From Magicicada septendecula (lineage: Eukaryota > Arthropoda > Insecta > Hemiptera > Cicadidae), in contig CM068372.1 of the NCBI GenBank assembly GCA_034769895.1, positions 378,238,910 to 378,302,909 of the forward strand: a DNA stretch of 64,000 nucleotides, written 5' to 3'. The position numbers and the translations under genes were made by a program. Under the pieces are notes generated by a model. It did no database searches, was not told the DNA's origin, and saw only the letters and a list, made by a program, of their open reading frames with translations. Shown piece after piece: positions 22,041 through 34,670 of the stretch (the stretch's first letter is position 1; each line of letters starts with the position of its first letter).

Positions 22041-24468
22041 ACAGTAATTAAGATATAAATATCGGTATGGAGAACCATACAGGACTTCCATGTTCTAAGA
22101 TTTATATTTAAAATCATATTCAAAATGAAATATTTCCATAGAAACTACTTCTTTCTACTTATTGCTTCAGCCTTAAACCACAGTACTGTGGTCACTAACG
22201 TATACCACCTCACGTTTTCGCACTCAGTTTTCACTGAGATGGAAGTCGATGGCACTGCCGAAAAGTCTGGTTTTGCAGAAAAAATTGGACTACGGCTAAA
22301 CAGCCCGGGAAGAAATTTTAACAAAGAACTACTTCTTTGTTGCCGATAACGTAGTACACATACAAAATTCTCCCCTCCTCCTTCAACTATAATTTTCATT
22401 TATAGAAAATTACCCCCACCCCATTCACCTAACCTCTTCATTTATAGATATTTCATCTACGTTTCTACAGTGGATTATTATGAGTTTCTTATCAAGACAC
22501 TTTATTTATCAAAATTAAGTACTTTACTCTTATTAAAATATAAAACGTTGCAGGTAAACTACCCATTTCTCTAAACCGATCTTCACCAAAATCAATAGAC
22601 CTTCAGTCCTCTACAATGCAGGGATGCATGCAAAAAAATATTTGATCTGTTTCAATTTGCGGCAGTTATCGTTCGTCATGAAAACATTTCTCTTGTTACA
22701 ACATAACATGTTTCAGGTAAACTACCCCTTTCCCTTTACTGATCTTCACCAAAATCAACAGGCCTTGAGCTCTCTACAATTTAGGAAGGTATGCAAACAA
22801 ATATTTGATTTTCTTTGAATTTACAGCAGTTATCGTTTGTCATAGAAAAAATTACCCTTGTTAAAACATAAAACGTTGCAGGTAAACTACCCCTTTCTCT
22901 AAACCGATCTTCACCAAAATCAACAGACCTTCAGTCCTCTACAATACAGGGCTGTATGCAAAACATTATTTGATTCTGTTTGAATTTACGGCAGTTATCG
23001 TTCGTCATAAAAAAAATTAACCTTATCACATAAAATGTTGCAGGTAAACTACCCCTTTCTCTAAACCGATCTTCACCGAAATCAATAGACTTTCAGTCCT
23101 CTACAATTCAGGACTGTATGCAAAATATTATTTGATTCTGTTTGAATTTGCGGCTCTTATCATTTGCCATATTAAATACCCTTGTTAAAATATAAAATGT
23201 TGCCGGTAAACTACCCCTTTCCCTTAACCGATCTTCAACAAAATCAACAGACCTTGAGTTCTGTATAATTCAAAAAGGTATGCAAAAGAGTAGTTGATTC
23301 TGTTTGAATTTACGGCAGTTATCGTTCGTCGTAGAAAACATTACCCTTGTTAAAACATAAAAGGTTGCAGGTAAACTACCCCATTCCCTTAACTGATCTT
23401 CAACAAAATCAACACACCTTGAGTTCAGTATAATTAAAAAAGGTATGAGAAAGACTAGTTGATTCTGTTTGAATTTGCGGCTGTTATCGTTTGCCATAGG
23501 AAAAAATTACCCTTGATAAAAACAAATGTTGCCAGTAAACTACCCCTTTCCCTTAACCGATCTTCACCAAAAACAATAGGTCTTGTGTACGCTACAAATC
23601 AATGCTGTATGCAAAAAATTATTTGATTCTGTTTGAATTTGCGGCTATCGTTTGCCATAGGAAAAATATCGGTATGGAGAACCATACATGACTTCCATAT
23701 TCTAAGATTTAAATTTAAAATCATTTTCGAAATGAAATATTACCATAGAAACTACTTCTTTCTACTTACTGCTTCAGCCTTAACCACAGTACTGTGGTCA
23801 CTAACATATACCACCTCACGTTATCGCACTCGATTTTCACTGATGATGGAAGTCGATGGCATTGCCGAAACGTCTGGTTTTGTAGAAAACATTGGACTAC
23901 GGCCAAATATCCCAGGAAGGAATTTTAACAAAAACTACTTCTTTGTTGCCGATAATGTTGTACACATATATATAAAAAATATGCATAAAATTAATGCCTT
24001 GTATAAGTTAATGATTGATCTCCATTAAGTAGTGCTCAAGTTTCCAAAGTTTTAATATTATAATGTCCGTAATTAAAACATCAGAGCAGGTTTAGTGTGT
24101 ATGAGGGTACACGGTGGACAACAATTTTCAACATTTCTATTGAGCGTTGCTTAGAGTAAAGCTGCGAATCTACAGTGTACGTTTCACAGAACAAACACGC
24201 GAAAAAGAAGGAGCGCTCCGAAGTCACTCATGAACCCTCAGCATCTTTCAGAGGGTTCATTCCCTAAAGACGAAAAGTCTGTCTATGAATCGTTCCTCTG
24301 TAAACACGTGCAGTTACACTGCCCAGCGATCCACAGGAAGCAAATCGCTATCCACGCTGGACACTTTTTCGGCTTGCATGCGTTATGTTGGTATGGGTTC
24401 GGCACTTTCCATTTAAAAGCCGTGCAAATGTAAGAAAATAAACATGAATGAGGCCAGAAATAACGCGA

Positions 24469-24546
<78 letters not shown>

Positions 24547-26113
24547 TTCCCTGCCTTTTCATTGCGGTAGTCATAATAATAAAATGGAAACGTAAACAGT
24601 ACATAACTGAGAAAAAAATACATAAATGAAAAAATTTTATAATTTTATTGCCTGGCAACAAAATTATTTTATTTTTAACAATTACCATTGTTTCAAAAAG
24701 TTTAAATAAATTTTCAAGTACTTTACTCTTGTTAAAACATAAAAGGTTGCAGGTAAAGTACCCCTTCCCCTTAACCGATCTTCACCAAAATCGAAAGTCC
24801 CTGAGTCCTCTACAATTCAGGGACGTATGCAAAAAATTATTTGATTCTGTTTGAATTTGCGGCTGTTATCGTTTGCCATAGAAAATACGCTTAATAAAAA
24901 AACGTTGCAGGTAAACTACCCCTTTCCCTTAACCGATCTTCACCAAAAACAATAGGTCTTGAGTACTCTACAAATCAGGGCTGTATGCAAAACATTATTT
25001 GATTCTGTGTGAATTTGTGGCTGTTATCGTTTGCCATAGAAAATACCCTTGTTAAAAAAACGTTGCAGGTAAACTACCCCTTTCCCTCAACCGATCTTCA
25101 CCAAAAACAATAGGTCTTGAGAACTCTACAATTTAGGGCTGTATGCAAATAATCTTTTGATTCTGATTGAATTTGCGGCTGTTATCGTTTGCCATAGGAA
25201 ATACCCTTGCTAAAACATAAAATGTTACAGGTAAACTACCCCTTTCCCTTAACCGATCTTCACCAAAAACAATAGGTCTTGAGAACTCTACAATTCAGGG
25301 CTGTATACGAAACATTATTTAATTCTGTTTGAATTTGCGGCTGTTATCGTTTGCCAAAAAAAAAAAAAAATTCCCTTGATAAAAAAAACCCGTTGCAGGT
25401 AAACTACCCCTTTCCCTCAACCGATCTTTACCAAAAACAATAGGTCGTGAGTACTCTACAAATCAGGGCTGTATGCAAAAAATTATTTGATTCTGTTTGA
25501 ATTTGTGGCTGTTATCGTTTGCCATAGAAAAAAAATCTACAGACACACACAGACAGACAGACACACACACAGACACTTTTCGGAAAACGACTTTTTTTCA
25601 TGTTTTGAGCTTAGTACAATCAGAATCTGCAATAATCTCGAACACGATTTTTTTTGCCATCACCATACAGTACTTCCATTCCTTAAGGAATATGGAAGTA
25701 AAATTACCCTTGATAAGAAATATGTTGCAGGTAAACTACCCCTTCCCGTTAACCGATCTTCACCAAAAACAACAGATCTTGAGTACTCAACAAGTCAGAG
25801 CTGTATGCAAAAAATTATTTGATTTTGTTGGATTTTGTGACTCTTATCGTTTGCCATAGAAAATACCCTTTTAAATCATAAAACGTTGCAGGTAAACTAC
25901 CCCTTTCCATTAACCGATCTTCACCAAAAACAATAGGTCTTGAGTACTCTACAAATCAGGGCTGTGTGCAAAAAATTGTTTGAATTTGCGGCTCTTATCA
26001 TTTGCCATAGAAAATACCCTTTTAAAACATAAAACGTTGCAGGTAAACTACCCCTTTCCGTTAACCGATCTTCACCAAAAACAATAGGTCCTGAGAACTC
26101 TACAATTCGGGGC
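22041..26113. repeat. mosaic array of ~164-bp repeats, left part
   Basis: A unit of about 157-168 bases recurs; successive CAGGTAAACTACCCC starts lie at 22551, 22714, 22879, 23041, 23203, 23368 and 23533, and again from 24750 to 26040. Two other modules are interspersed: a ~310-base module B (starts near 22060 and 23665, ATCGGTATGGAGAACCATAC) and a module C with a CAGACA-rich stretch, a poly-T stretch and ACTTCCATT (25535-25715). A long GT microsatellite (24471-24545) lies in a non-repeat gap. Peptides such as NYPFPLTDLHQ repeat in translation, but frames are not conserved between units, so coding is unlikely. Confidence 0.8.
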
Positions 26114-26668
26114 TGGATAAGATGCGGCCCGTGGGACCAAAAAAATGTTTAGTAAGAAGAATGTTGATCCGTCACGTTAGGACCAAATAAAATGTTATGT
26201 TGAGCTGCGGCCGAGTGGACCGCGTAAAATGTGTTGCATGTCGGCACGTATGCTTTTTTCTATCAGAAAAAATGAAACTTGGTGTGTTATCGCCAGGATG
26301 CAAAATGATAAAGATAGTGGACTGTATTAATAGATTTATTAAGTTTCTCCGTTTCTTACACTCAACTCATAGTAGTAAGGTTGGCTAATGCTGAAGATTA
26401 AATTTTAAGAACTGATTCGGAAATGAAACTACATTTTGATGCGGCACAAATGTGTGCTTAGTTACATCGAAAACGTGGAGGAATAAGTCCTAAATAATTG
26501 TCGCGACAACAAGAAATGAGAATGACAGAGTCAAGCAGCAAACGTAAGAACGTCCGCTGCCGGCCAAGGCTCGTAGCACTGTAACGTTATAAAAACGAGA
26601 TAAGAACGATTCAGAAAGCGTACAGATTAGCCAACCTACAAATACGAAAATTACCATACTACTGTCCA
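26114..26668 (-). repeat. BEL/Pao 3' LTR
   Basis: The + strand starts TGGATAAG and ends ACTGTCCA. It is the 3' LTR because the element reads minus. Confidence 0.92.
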
Positions 26669-27985
26669 TAACTGCTGTCAAAAGATTTTTTAATACATTT
26701 TAATAACTTATTGTAGAAAAATACAGAGTTCTTAATAATAAAGGTTAATCTCAGTAGGCTGCATTGAACCTTGAGTATAACAGTTATGACATTAACTGCT
26801 TAGCGATAAGCTTGAGAGATGATAAGAGTTAAGAGTTAAGCAGGCCAAGGTTGGCGTGCAGCTTGAATTAAACATAAGTAAAATGCAAAGTTAGCAATGT
26901 ATTGCCCATACATATTGTATGTATACAATATTGAACGATATAAGACATGAAAATACATAATTTAACAATATTTAATGATGAATAATCGGTGACCAATCAC
27001 ATGATGGGCCCGATAAATTGTAACATTTATGCAAGTCATAGTGGTTAGCTTGAACCAGTTAAGGCCAGTAGACCTATACAAGTAGAATTGAATACAATGA
27101 GCAAACAAAATTGTTATAAAATTATACATGTAAAGACATAAATTTAGCATGACGCCATATAGTTTGAATGATGCATGCTATCCTGATGTTTCAGGAATAT
27201 ACAATAAATTGTTATGTGAAAACAAGTTATACATAGTTGACTGATTGCAAGCACAAATTGTAATGACATGTATCTCATAATTAGTATGAATAATAATTGT
27301 GCAATGCGTGATCACAAAATGCAAAATACAATATAAAAAATAAAAATATAGGCGTGGCGTGGTTATAGACAGTAGATGCGAAAAACAATGTGTTTTACAT
27401 AAATACAAGTTATATAATAATACAATAGAAATCAGTTTAGTTAATTACAAATATGAATAAGGCACAATAGCATAAGTGACAAGTACAACAATGTGGTTAT
27501 ACAAATGTAACACATGAGTTGAACAATTGCGAGAAATACATTCATAGAATAATAAAATCACACATATTGACAAAGGTGCAAGAAAATGCATACATGGTTG
27601 TATAATTGCATACCATGCGAATATTATGTAAAAAATTTTATATAAAGCAATACCACCAATAACATGACACATACCCAATACCAATATCAAAATGTAAATG
27701 TGTAGGACATAATGCCTCACAAATTATAACATATAAATACAAAAATAGCAGAGTATACCACCATGAAATATGATAAGTATAGCTATAATAGCACAGTGCA
27801 TGGTTGTAAAATTACAAGTCACATGCAAATTTAGTATAAAAACACGCAATGATGCAAAATTAACATTAAAATGTTGTGATGATACATATCACAATTAAGT
27901 TGACCAAATGGTCATACAATGAAGTAATGAAAGCCAGTGGCCAAGTAAACTAGCATTGTGCTAAATAATTATAGTAACCTTGTGT
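26669..27985 (-). other. non-coding region between BEL pol and 3' LTR
   Basis: About 1.3 kb of AT-rich sequence with no coding similarity. Loosely repeated phrases (ATGGTTGTATAATTGCAT, GCATGGTTGTAAAATTACAA, GTGGTTATACAAATG) suggest degenerate short tandem repeats. No envelope-like gene was seen. Confidence 0.6.
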
Positions 27986-30900
27986 CTAAGCATCGTCCCG
28001 GGCTGGCAACAAGCATAGCTTATGAACGGGTCTCCGTAAAATACCAGTAGGCGTGCGAATGTCTACAACTCTAATTAAGTTGTCTGGGCCGGGAAATGTG
28101 GTGGTAATTACCCCAAATTTCGATGATAATGGAGTTAAGTTATCCTCCATCAATAAAACCAGGTCACCAATGGAAACATTATCCTTGACAAATTTCCACT
28201 TGTGACGTTGTTGGAATTGATGTAAATAATCGCGAGACCAAGCCTTCCAAATGACTTGGACAAACTTCTGGAGAAGTTGCCAACGTCCAAGAAGAGAGAT
28301 GGGAACGTGAGATAAGTCTGGGTCAGGTATCGCCGTTAATGGCGCGCAAATTAAAAAATGGCCAGGTGTAAGTGGCACCGGATCATTTACATCCGATGAA
28401 ATGGCAAATAATGGGCGAGAGTTTAGACATGCCTCTATCTGAGACAAAACTGTCGTAAACTCCTCGAAGGTGAGTATAGACTTGCCTACCACGCGGCGTA
28501 AATGATGCTTTAAACTCTTTATACCGCTCTCCCAAAGACCACCAAAATGGGGTGACGAGGGCGGAATAAATGACCATGAAATACCCTGAGAGGTCGTAAA
28601 GGATTTGATTGATGAGGTGGCATCCTTATTATGCCAAAGATTGCAAAGGTCATGTAAAACATTGCGGGCCTTCCTAAAGTTCGTGCCATTATCAGAATAT
28701 AACTGGCTGGGTATGCCCCTACGGGACATAAACCGACGTAAGGCAGCTATAAACGCGTTGGCTGTAAGGTCGGAAACCAATTCCAAATGAATGGCCCTGG
28801 TTGCTAAGCAGATGAACAAAGACACGTATGATTTTGACAGAGTCCTAGATTTCTGCCCGCCATGATGAATCATGAAGGGACCACCATAATCAACTGCGCA
28901 GAATAGAAACGGACGCGAAGGAGTGACTCTAGGAGATGGTAGAATACCAAGCCTCTGAACCTGTTGTTTGGCACTAAACTTGAGGCACTTGACACATCTA
29001 CGAATGATGGAGCGAATGACTATCTTGGCGTTAATAATCCACCAACGTTGACGAAGTGAGTGATGCACGAGTTGAGAACCAGCGTGAAGTAGACGAATGT
29101 GTTCGCGTTCAATAATAAGGCGAGTAATATGAGCCGATGGATGCAAGACAATAGGATGCGTATTGTCATAAGGTAATTGCGACTGCTGTAAGCACCCGCC
29201 GACACGTATTACGCCAGACTCATCGAGAAACGGGTCCAGAGAAGACAATTTACTCCTAATAGAGACAGAAGACCCATTACGAAGACAATTAATCTCGGCA
29301 GCGAAGTGGATCGACTGAGATTGTTTTACGAAAAAATTAAGAGTGGAATGAATTTCAATGGGGGTAAGAGCGCCCGATATTTTCTCAGCACTGGAGAGTC
29401 TAATATTTTTGATGAATCGAAAGCAGTAAGCGTACACGCGTGTCAGATGGTGCAACGAAGAAAAGTCCTTTGAAAGATCAATAACCAGGGTAGACATTAG
29501 AGAAAGTTTGGGGGTTTGTTTCTCCTCCACAGTGAATTCAGAAGACAACAGATTAGAAGGTAAAAAGGGTGGAAAAAGATTGGACTCGGAAGATTGAGAC
29601 AAACAGGCGGGACCATGCCACCAAAGCGAACAATCGCGCAAAACATCAGGGTGACATCCCCTAGAAATAATATCAGCAGGATTATGTCGAGAATTGATGT
29701 GATGCCATGTGTAGGCTTGCGTAAGACGCTGAATCTCGGCAACACGATTAGCTACGTAGGTTTTCCACCTCGAAGACTGGGCATGAATCCAGTAAAGGGA
29801 CACCATAGAGTCAGAATATAGATGAACACTATTAATAAAGAAATGAAGAGCAGGGACGACCTTGAATACGAGTTGTGATAACAATAAGCAAGCGCAGAGT
29901 TCAATGCGAGGTAATGACACCTGTCGTAGTGGGGCCACACGAGATTTAGAACACAGAAGGTGACAAGAGGCCGATGAATCTTGATAAATGATTCTAATAT
30001 AAACACAACACCCATAACCCTTTTCAGAAGCATCCGAAAACCCATGTAATTCAACTATCCTTGCCTTAGACTTGCAACGAATAGAACGTGGGACAATAAT
30101 TTTACTGATCAGACACAACTTATCGCATAATGAATGCCAATGCAAGCGTAATTGCCCGGAGATTGGCTCATCCCAGCCAAGATTGCACAGCCAGAGTTGC
30201 TGCATAAACTGTTTGTACAGAAAAACAATGGAACCGACAAGTCTGAGCGGATCGTAAATGCCTGCGATAATTGATAGGATTTTCCTCTTGGAGACGCTTG
30301 ATTCAACGGGGAATGATTTGATGTCAAACAAAAATGAATCGGTAGTGTTATTCCAGAGAATGCCCAAGGTACGCACATTACCCTGTTTATTTAAAGGGAG
30401 TGATAAATTGTCATGATTTGCAACCACCTGGGGTTCATTTGATGCCCATTTATGCAGCGTGAGACCGTATTGACTCAACAACGTACCTAAGTCAGATTTC
30501 AACTTGGTCAGATCAGAAATGGTGTCTGCGCCAGTTAACAAATCGTCAACATAGAAATCATTGGTTATAGCTGACGCTGCTTCAGGAAAAGAAGCTTCAT
30601 GATCCTCACCAATTTGATTAAGATAGCGAGTAGCCAAAAACGAAGCACTAGCAGTGCCGTATGTTACAGTTCGTAATACAAAGTGTTTAAACTGTTCGAG
30701 GGGAGAGTCATGCCACAGAATATGTTGATAATGACAATCCTTCTCAGCTACCAGAATTTGTCGATACATCTTCTCGATGTCGGCGATGAGCACATAGTTA
30801 TGCATACGAAATCACAAAAGAATAGAAAAAAGGTCTTGTTGGACGTTCGGGCCTACCAACAAGATGTCATTGAGAGAAAGACCATTGGTAGTTTTGGACG

Positions 30901-31837
30901 AACCGTCAAAAACGACGCAAAGTTTTGTCGTAGAACTAGAATGCTTAAAGACGGCATGGTGTGGCAGATAGTAGGTATTTGAAACCCCAGAATTGATAGA
31001 GCAATTGTCGATAAGCGTCATGTGGCCAAGATCCTTATACTCATGAATAAAGTTTGCGTATTCGCGCGCAAGCTTAGAATCGCGCATGAACCGGCGTTCT
31101 AAACTCAAGAATCTTGCTTCAGCGGTAGCATAGGACTCACCCAACTGGGGATTGTCTGACTTAAATGGTAGCGCAACAACGAACCTACCCTATTGATTGC
31201 GATGAGTAGACTTAATGAAATGCTCCTCACAAGCTGACTCGTTATTAATAGGTACATTATCAGGGATAGTTTCTGTCTCCCAAAATTTTTCGAGAGACTC
31301 CAGAATTTGACCATCGTTGTTCCTAGCTAGGAACGAAACAGCAGGACCCTTATAACGGCAGTGTTTGGGCAGATTGCCTGCAAGAATGTAGCCTAACTTT
31401 GTTTCCTGTATAATAGGAAAATGAGAACCGCGTACGTATTTGTTAGCTAAGATTATCATATCCAGGTAGAATTGCGCCCCTAACAGTATGTCGATGTCGG
31501 ATGATATGTTGAAATTTGGATCAGCAAGAAAAATGTTATCTGGAATGTTAAATTGATTTATGTCAAAAGATTGTGCTGGCAGTTTATGGGTTAATGCAGA
31601 TAGGACAGCACAATTTGCCTCGAAGCTAAATCTTTGATAGCGAGAGATAATGCGTATAGACGCAAGATTAGTGGCACAACACGCGGTGTTATTTATACCT
31701 GTTATCGGTATGTTAGATTTAGTCAAGTTAAGCCGTAATTTCTTGGCAAATGATTCCGTACAAAAATTTAATTGTGAACCCGCATCTAAAAGAACTCTCG
31801 CGAGTTGTCTGTTGCCAGCCTGGTCAATGACAAACAC
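27986..31837 (-). pseudogene. pol: BEL/Pao pol: protease, RT, RNase H, integrase
   Basis: One frame holds Pol. Protease has VLLDAGSQLNFC (about 31770-31800) and DIDILLGAQFY (about 31470-31500). RT contains KLCVVFDGSS, the IADIEKMYRQI block just after 30805, and catalytic FYVDDLLTGAD near 30540. RNase H follows (LHGFSDASEKGYG, about 30010-30050). The integrase core shows FCAVDYGGPF, YSDNGTNF and the PHFGGLWESGIKS block, ending with KLCLLP, typical of BEL/Pao. Two nonsense codons interrupt it: TAG at 31190-31192 and TGA at 30812-30814 (the latter probably from CGA). It would otherwise be a full Pol. The last 939 codons are intact. Confidence 0.95.
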
Positions 31838-31857
31838 AATTGCTGTTGATAAAAGAA

Positions 31858-32498
31858 CACTACTACTGTTGTTACAAAACTACTAACAAAACAGAACACA
31901 CACTATCAAAACTTATGCCCAAAGCACAAAACAAATTCGATCTACCCGGTGTATACAAGCTAAATTGCTCAAATTGCAATAAATTCTACATAGGCCAGAC
32001 AGGACTTAGCTTCAAACAGAGATACATTGAACACACAAAAGCACTCCACACCACTACAGAATCTACCTTTGCAAACCACCTCATTGAAGCAAACCACACA
32101 TATAAAAACATCGACAATAACATGAACATTCTACACGTACACACAAAAGGCTGAAAACTAGACACTCTTAGAACAATTAGAAATATACAAACACACAAAA
32201 ACAAATAAAAACTACATCCTAAACGAACAGACACAATTCAAATCGCACGCATTATTCGAACACATCTCACCACACACACACAGCTTCGATCTTTCGAAAA
32301 ACTATCCCGTCACCAACAACAAGACGGACAATGCTACCTATGGCAGCCTCTGATGAAGCCTTCTAAAGGTGAAAGCCGGTTTAGGCTGTAAGGTAAAACT
32401 TTACGTTTTTACTTATAAAAAACTTAGTGTTCCGAGTCGTCAATACTATAGTGATATTTAGTTAAGTAACGGACACGTCATGGACAACGAAATCCAAG
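31858..32498 (+). mobile_element. 5'-truncated PLE fragment inserted in BEL pol
   Basis: It is flanked by a 10-base duplication GATAAAAGAA (31848-31857, 32499-32508). It encodes the GIY-YIG endonuclease start GVYKLNCSNCNKFYIGQTG (about 31950-32005) followed by a conserved H-rich part, then a frameshift near 32150 and a tail with a hammerhead-like motif. Insert plus duplication is 651 bases, a multiple of three, so the BEL frame is the same on both sides. Confidence 0.9.
32344..32388 (+). ncRNA. hammerhead-ribozyme-like motif in inserted PLE
   Basis: Stem I CAGCCT/AGGCTG (6 bp), core CTGATGA, stem II CCTT/AAGG with loop CTA, GAAA, then AGCCGGTT, self-complementary with two G-U pairs at the stem III position, and T as the cleavage nucleotide. 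All core residues match. The short self-pairing stem III implies dimeric folding. Confidence 0.55.
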
Positions 32499-32623
32499 GA
32501 TAAAAGAATATTATTTGCGGATTGTAATTTGAGTGAACAATAATTACTGCTGCTGGCAGAGACTGGCTTCGACACATTGTTGTTGTGCAACAATGTATGG
32601 TGTCGTTTTGAGCAGATCTTACA

Positions 32624-33781
32624 TCATTGTTTAATCTTACAATTAGATGAGAAATGATCTGGTCTTAGACAATTGGTACAGCATTTATGATTTAATATGA
32701 ATTGTCCTCGTTCTGATGTGCTCAGTGCACGAAATTTATCACACATGTAAATTGGATGATTACATTTACAGCATAAACATGAATAATTATTTGACGCTGA
32801 GTGATAACTTTTAAATCCAGTGCTGCCAGCAGCGTTTCGTGATTTATGTTTGTCAGATTTATTATTGAATCTTAAACTTAGCTTGTTGAGTTGCTGTCCG
32901 GCATCGATAGGCAGTGTATTTTCTAACAGCTGTCTACGTGCGTTTAAAAACTGAGTAAAACCTTGAAAGTTAGGAAGATTATCAGGATCTGTAGACTCCT
33001 TCCATAATTTAAAAGTAGTATGGTCGACTTTCGCTGACAATAATTGTACAGTGATAAGTTCGAATGAATCCACTGACAGTTGCATGGCCGCCAGTGAATT
33101 AACGGAAGACGTTATCGTATTTATGAATTCTGCCAAACTTTGGACAGAGTCTTTTATTGTTGACTTTACTTCAAGTAAATTTTGAATATAGTACTTTGCT
33201 AGTATGAATTTATTGTCATATCTAGCGGACAGCAAACTCAACGCTATCAAGTAGTTTTCGTTACAAATAGGTAATGACTTAATTAAATCTAGCGGCTCAT
33301 TTTTCAGAGACGAATACAAATAGTGTAATTTCTGCACTGACGTTAGATCAGATCTGGCATGCACCAAGTCCAGAAATATTGAGTAGAAATGCTGCCATTC
33401 TAAGATATTGCCTGTGAAGCAGGGCAAACTTATTGGTTTTAGTTGCGTATTGCTTGTTAATACGGGAGATACAGTCTGAACGTTAAAGGTTTCTATCAGT
33501 TGTAAGATATTAGCTTCTGTCAAATATAACAGCTCTTCGACCTCAACTCGGTCTTCTTGCGCAGCGTTTATGTCTTTAGAAATAAGCTCAATTTCGGACT
33601 GTACCTCATCGTATTTTGTTGCCAAGCTTTTTAGACTTTCAAGTCTGACTGTTAAGAAATGTTTGGTATTAGTGTTCTTGTCAAAGTTACTGATAGCCGA
33701 ATTAATACGCACTATGGCAGACTTTAAGCCACCTCTCTTTCTGACCAACACTTTGAGGCCTTCTTCAACCATTGCACGCAC
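32624..33781 (-). CDS. gag: BEL/Pao Gag
   Basis: 385 codons from an ATG at 33781 to a TGA at 32624-32626. The N-terminal half has the BEL gag layout: a helical LESLKSLATKYDEV region, a linker, then LKPISLPCFTGNILEWQHF and YLYSSLKNEPLDLI (capsid region). The C-terminus has cysteine-rich knuckles (CLCCKCNHPIYMCDKF, then CCTNCLRPDHFSSNCK). The frame continues after the TGA as CKICSKRHHTLLH, a block found in BEL polyproteins, so the stop is either a mutation or less likely a readthrough site. Confidence 0.9.
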   Translation of the reverse strand: MRAMVEEGLKVLVRKRGGLKSAIVRINSAISNFDKNTNTKHFLTVRLESLKSLATKYDEVQSEIELISKDINAAQEDRVEVEELLYLTEANILQLIETFNVQTVSPVLTSNTQLKPISLPCFTGNILEWQHFYSIFLDLVHARSDLTSVQKLHYLYSSLKNEPLDLIKSLPICNENYLIALSLLSARYDNKFILAKYYIQNLLEVKSTIKDSVQSLAEFINTITSSVNSLAAMQLSVDSFELITVQLLSAKVDHTTFKLWKESTDPDNLPNFQGFTQFLNARRQLLENTLPIDAGQQLNKLSLRFNNKSDKHKSRNAAGSTGFKSYHSASNNYSCLCCKCNHPIYMCDKFRALSTSERGQFILNHKCCTNCLRPDHFSSNCKIKQ

Positions 33782-34115
33782 CTGATAATGATGTTAATGA
33801 TGTGGTACCTGGTATGCGATGTCCCGAAGCGTCGAGGCCGTGGAGAAGATGGCGAACACACAGACCGGAGAGATGACTGCTTACGCTGGAATACTGACGC
33901 TAGCACATGGATGATCTTGCAGTGATATCGTCAGGAGGCTCAAAGGCAATGAAAGAAATGCTGGTTAAGTCACGACATGGTCGGATCAGCGAATATGCTG
34001 AGTCTCCCGTGATGGCCAGAAATTGGGGCAGAAGAATAATGAAAAGGTGAATAACGAATCCAGGCACGGAGCGACCAAAAAAATGGTTAATATCCGTCCG
34101 CGTGGACCAAAAAAA
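33782..34115 (-). other. BEL/Pao 5' leader and putative PBS
   Basis: Non-coding leader between LTR and gag. On the minus strand, TGGTCCACGCGGACGG follows the LTR after a short T run and may be the primer site; no tRNA was identified for it. Confidence 0.5.
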
Positions 34116-34670
34116 TGGATAAGATGCGGCCCGTGGGACCAAAAAAATGGTTAGTAAGAAGAATGTTGATCTGTCACGTTAGGACCAAATAAAATGTTAT
34201 GTTGAGCTGCGGCCGAGTGGACCGCGTAAAATGTGTTGCATGTCGGCACGTATGCTTTTTTCCATCAGAAAGAATGAAACTTGGTGTGTTATCGCTAGGA
34301 TGCAAAATGATAAAGATAGTGGACTGTATTAATAGATTTATTAAGTTTCTCCGTTTCTTACACTCAACTCATAGTAGTAAGGTTGGCTAATGCTGAAGAT
34401 TAAATTTTAAGAACTGATTCAGAAATGAAACTACATTTTGATGCGGCACAAATGTGTGCTTAGTTACATCGAAAACGTGGAGGCCTAAGCTCTAAATAAT
34501 TGTCGCGACAACAAGACTTGAGAATGACAGAGTCAGGCAGCAAACGTAAGAACGTCCGCTGCCGGCCAAGGCTCGTAGCACTGTAACGTTATAAAAACGA
34601 GATAAGAACGATTCAGAAAGCGTATAGATTAGCCAACCTACAAATACGAAAATTACCATACTACTGTCCA
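34116..34670 (-). repeat. BEL/Pao 5' LTR
   Basis: 555 bases, TGGATAAG to ACTGTCCA on the + strand, the same length as the other LTR. Confidence 0.92.

Larger units (their letters stand above)
26114..34670 (-). mobile_element. BEL/Pao LTR retrotransposon, nearly complete
   Basis: Two 555-base LTRs (26114-26668 and 34116-34670) begin TGGA and end TCCA, and differ at roughly a dozen sites by eye. A perfect 5-bp target-site duplication GGGGC (26109-26113, 34671-34675) is the size expected for BEL/Pao. The element split one unit of the ~164-bp array. Gag and Pol form one continuous minus frame from 33781 to 27986, broken by three in-frame stops and one in-frame-length PLE insertion. LTR similarity and the clean duplication point to a fairly recent insertion. 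Confidence 0.95.

Noticed and set aside
22125-22349. 74-codon frame in the repeat array, with similar frames in other copies
   Set aside because: The frame is not kept between modules (indels not multiples of three), so it is repeat sequence rather than coding.
25487-25859. Overlapping 111- and 120-codon frames
   Set aside because: Two frames of the ~164-bp array unit and module C; no conserved frame between copies.
27445-27720. 91-codon hydrophobic minus-strand frame in BEL
   Set aside because: AT-driven composition within degenerate repeats; no envelope or membrane protein motif pattern.
34199-34390. 63-codon frame duplicated at 26197-26388
   Set aside because: Both lie inside the BEL LTRs, hence the duplication; no protein signature.
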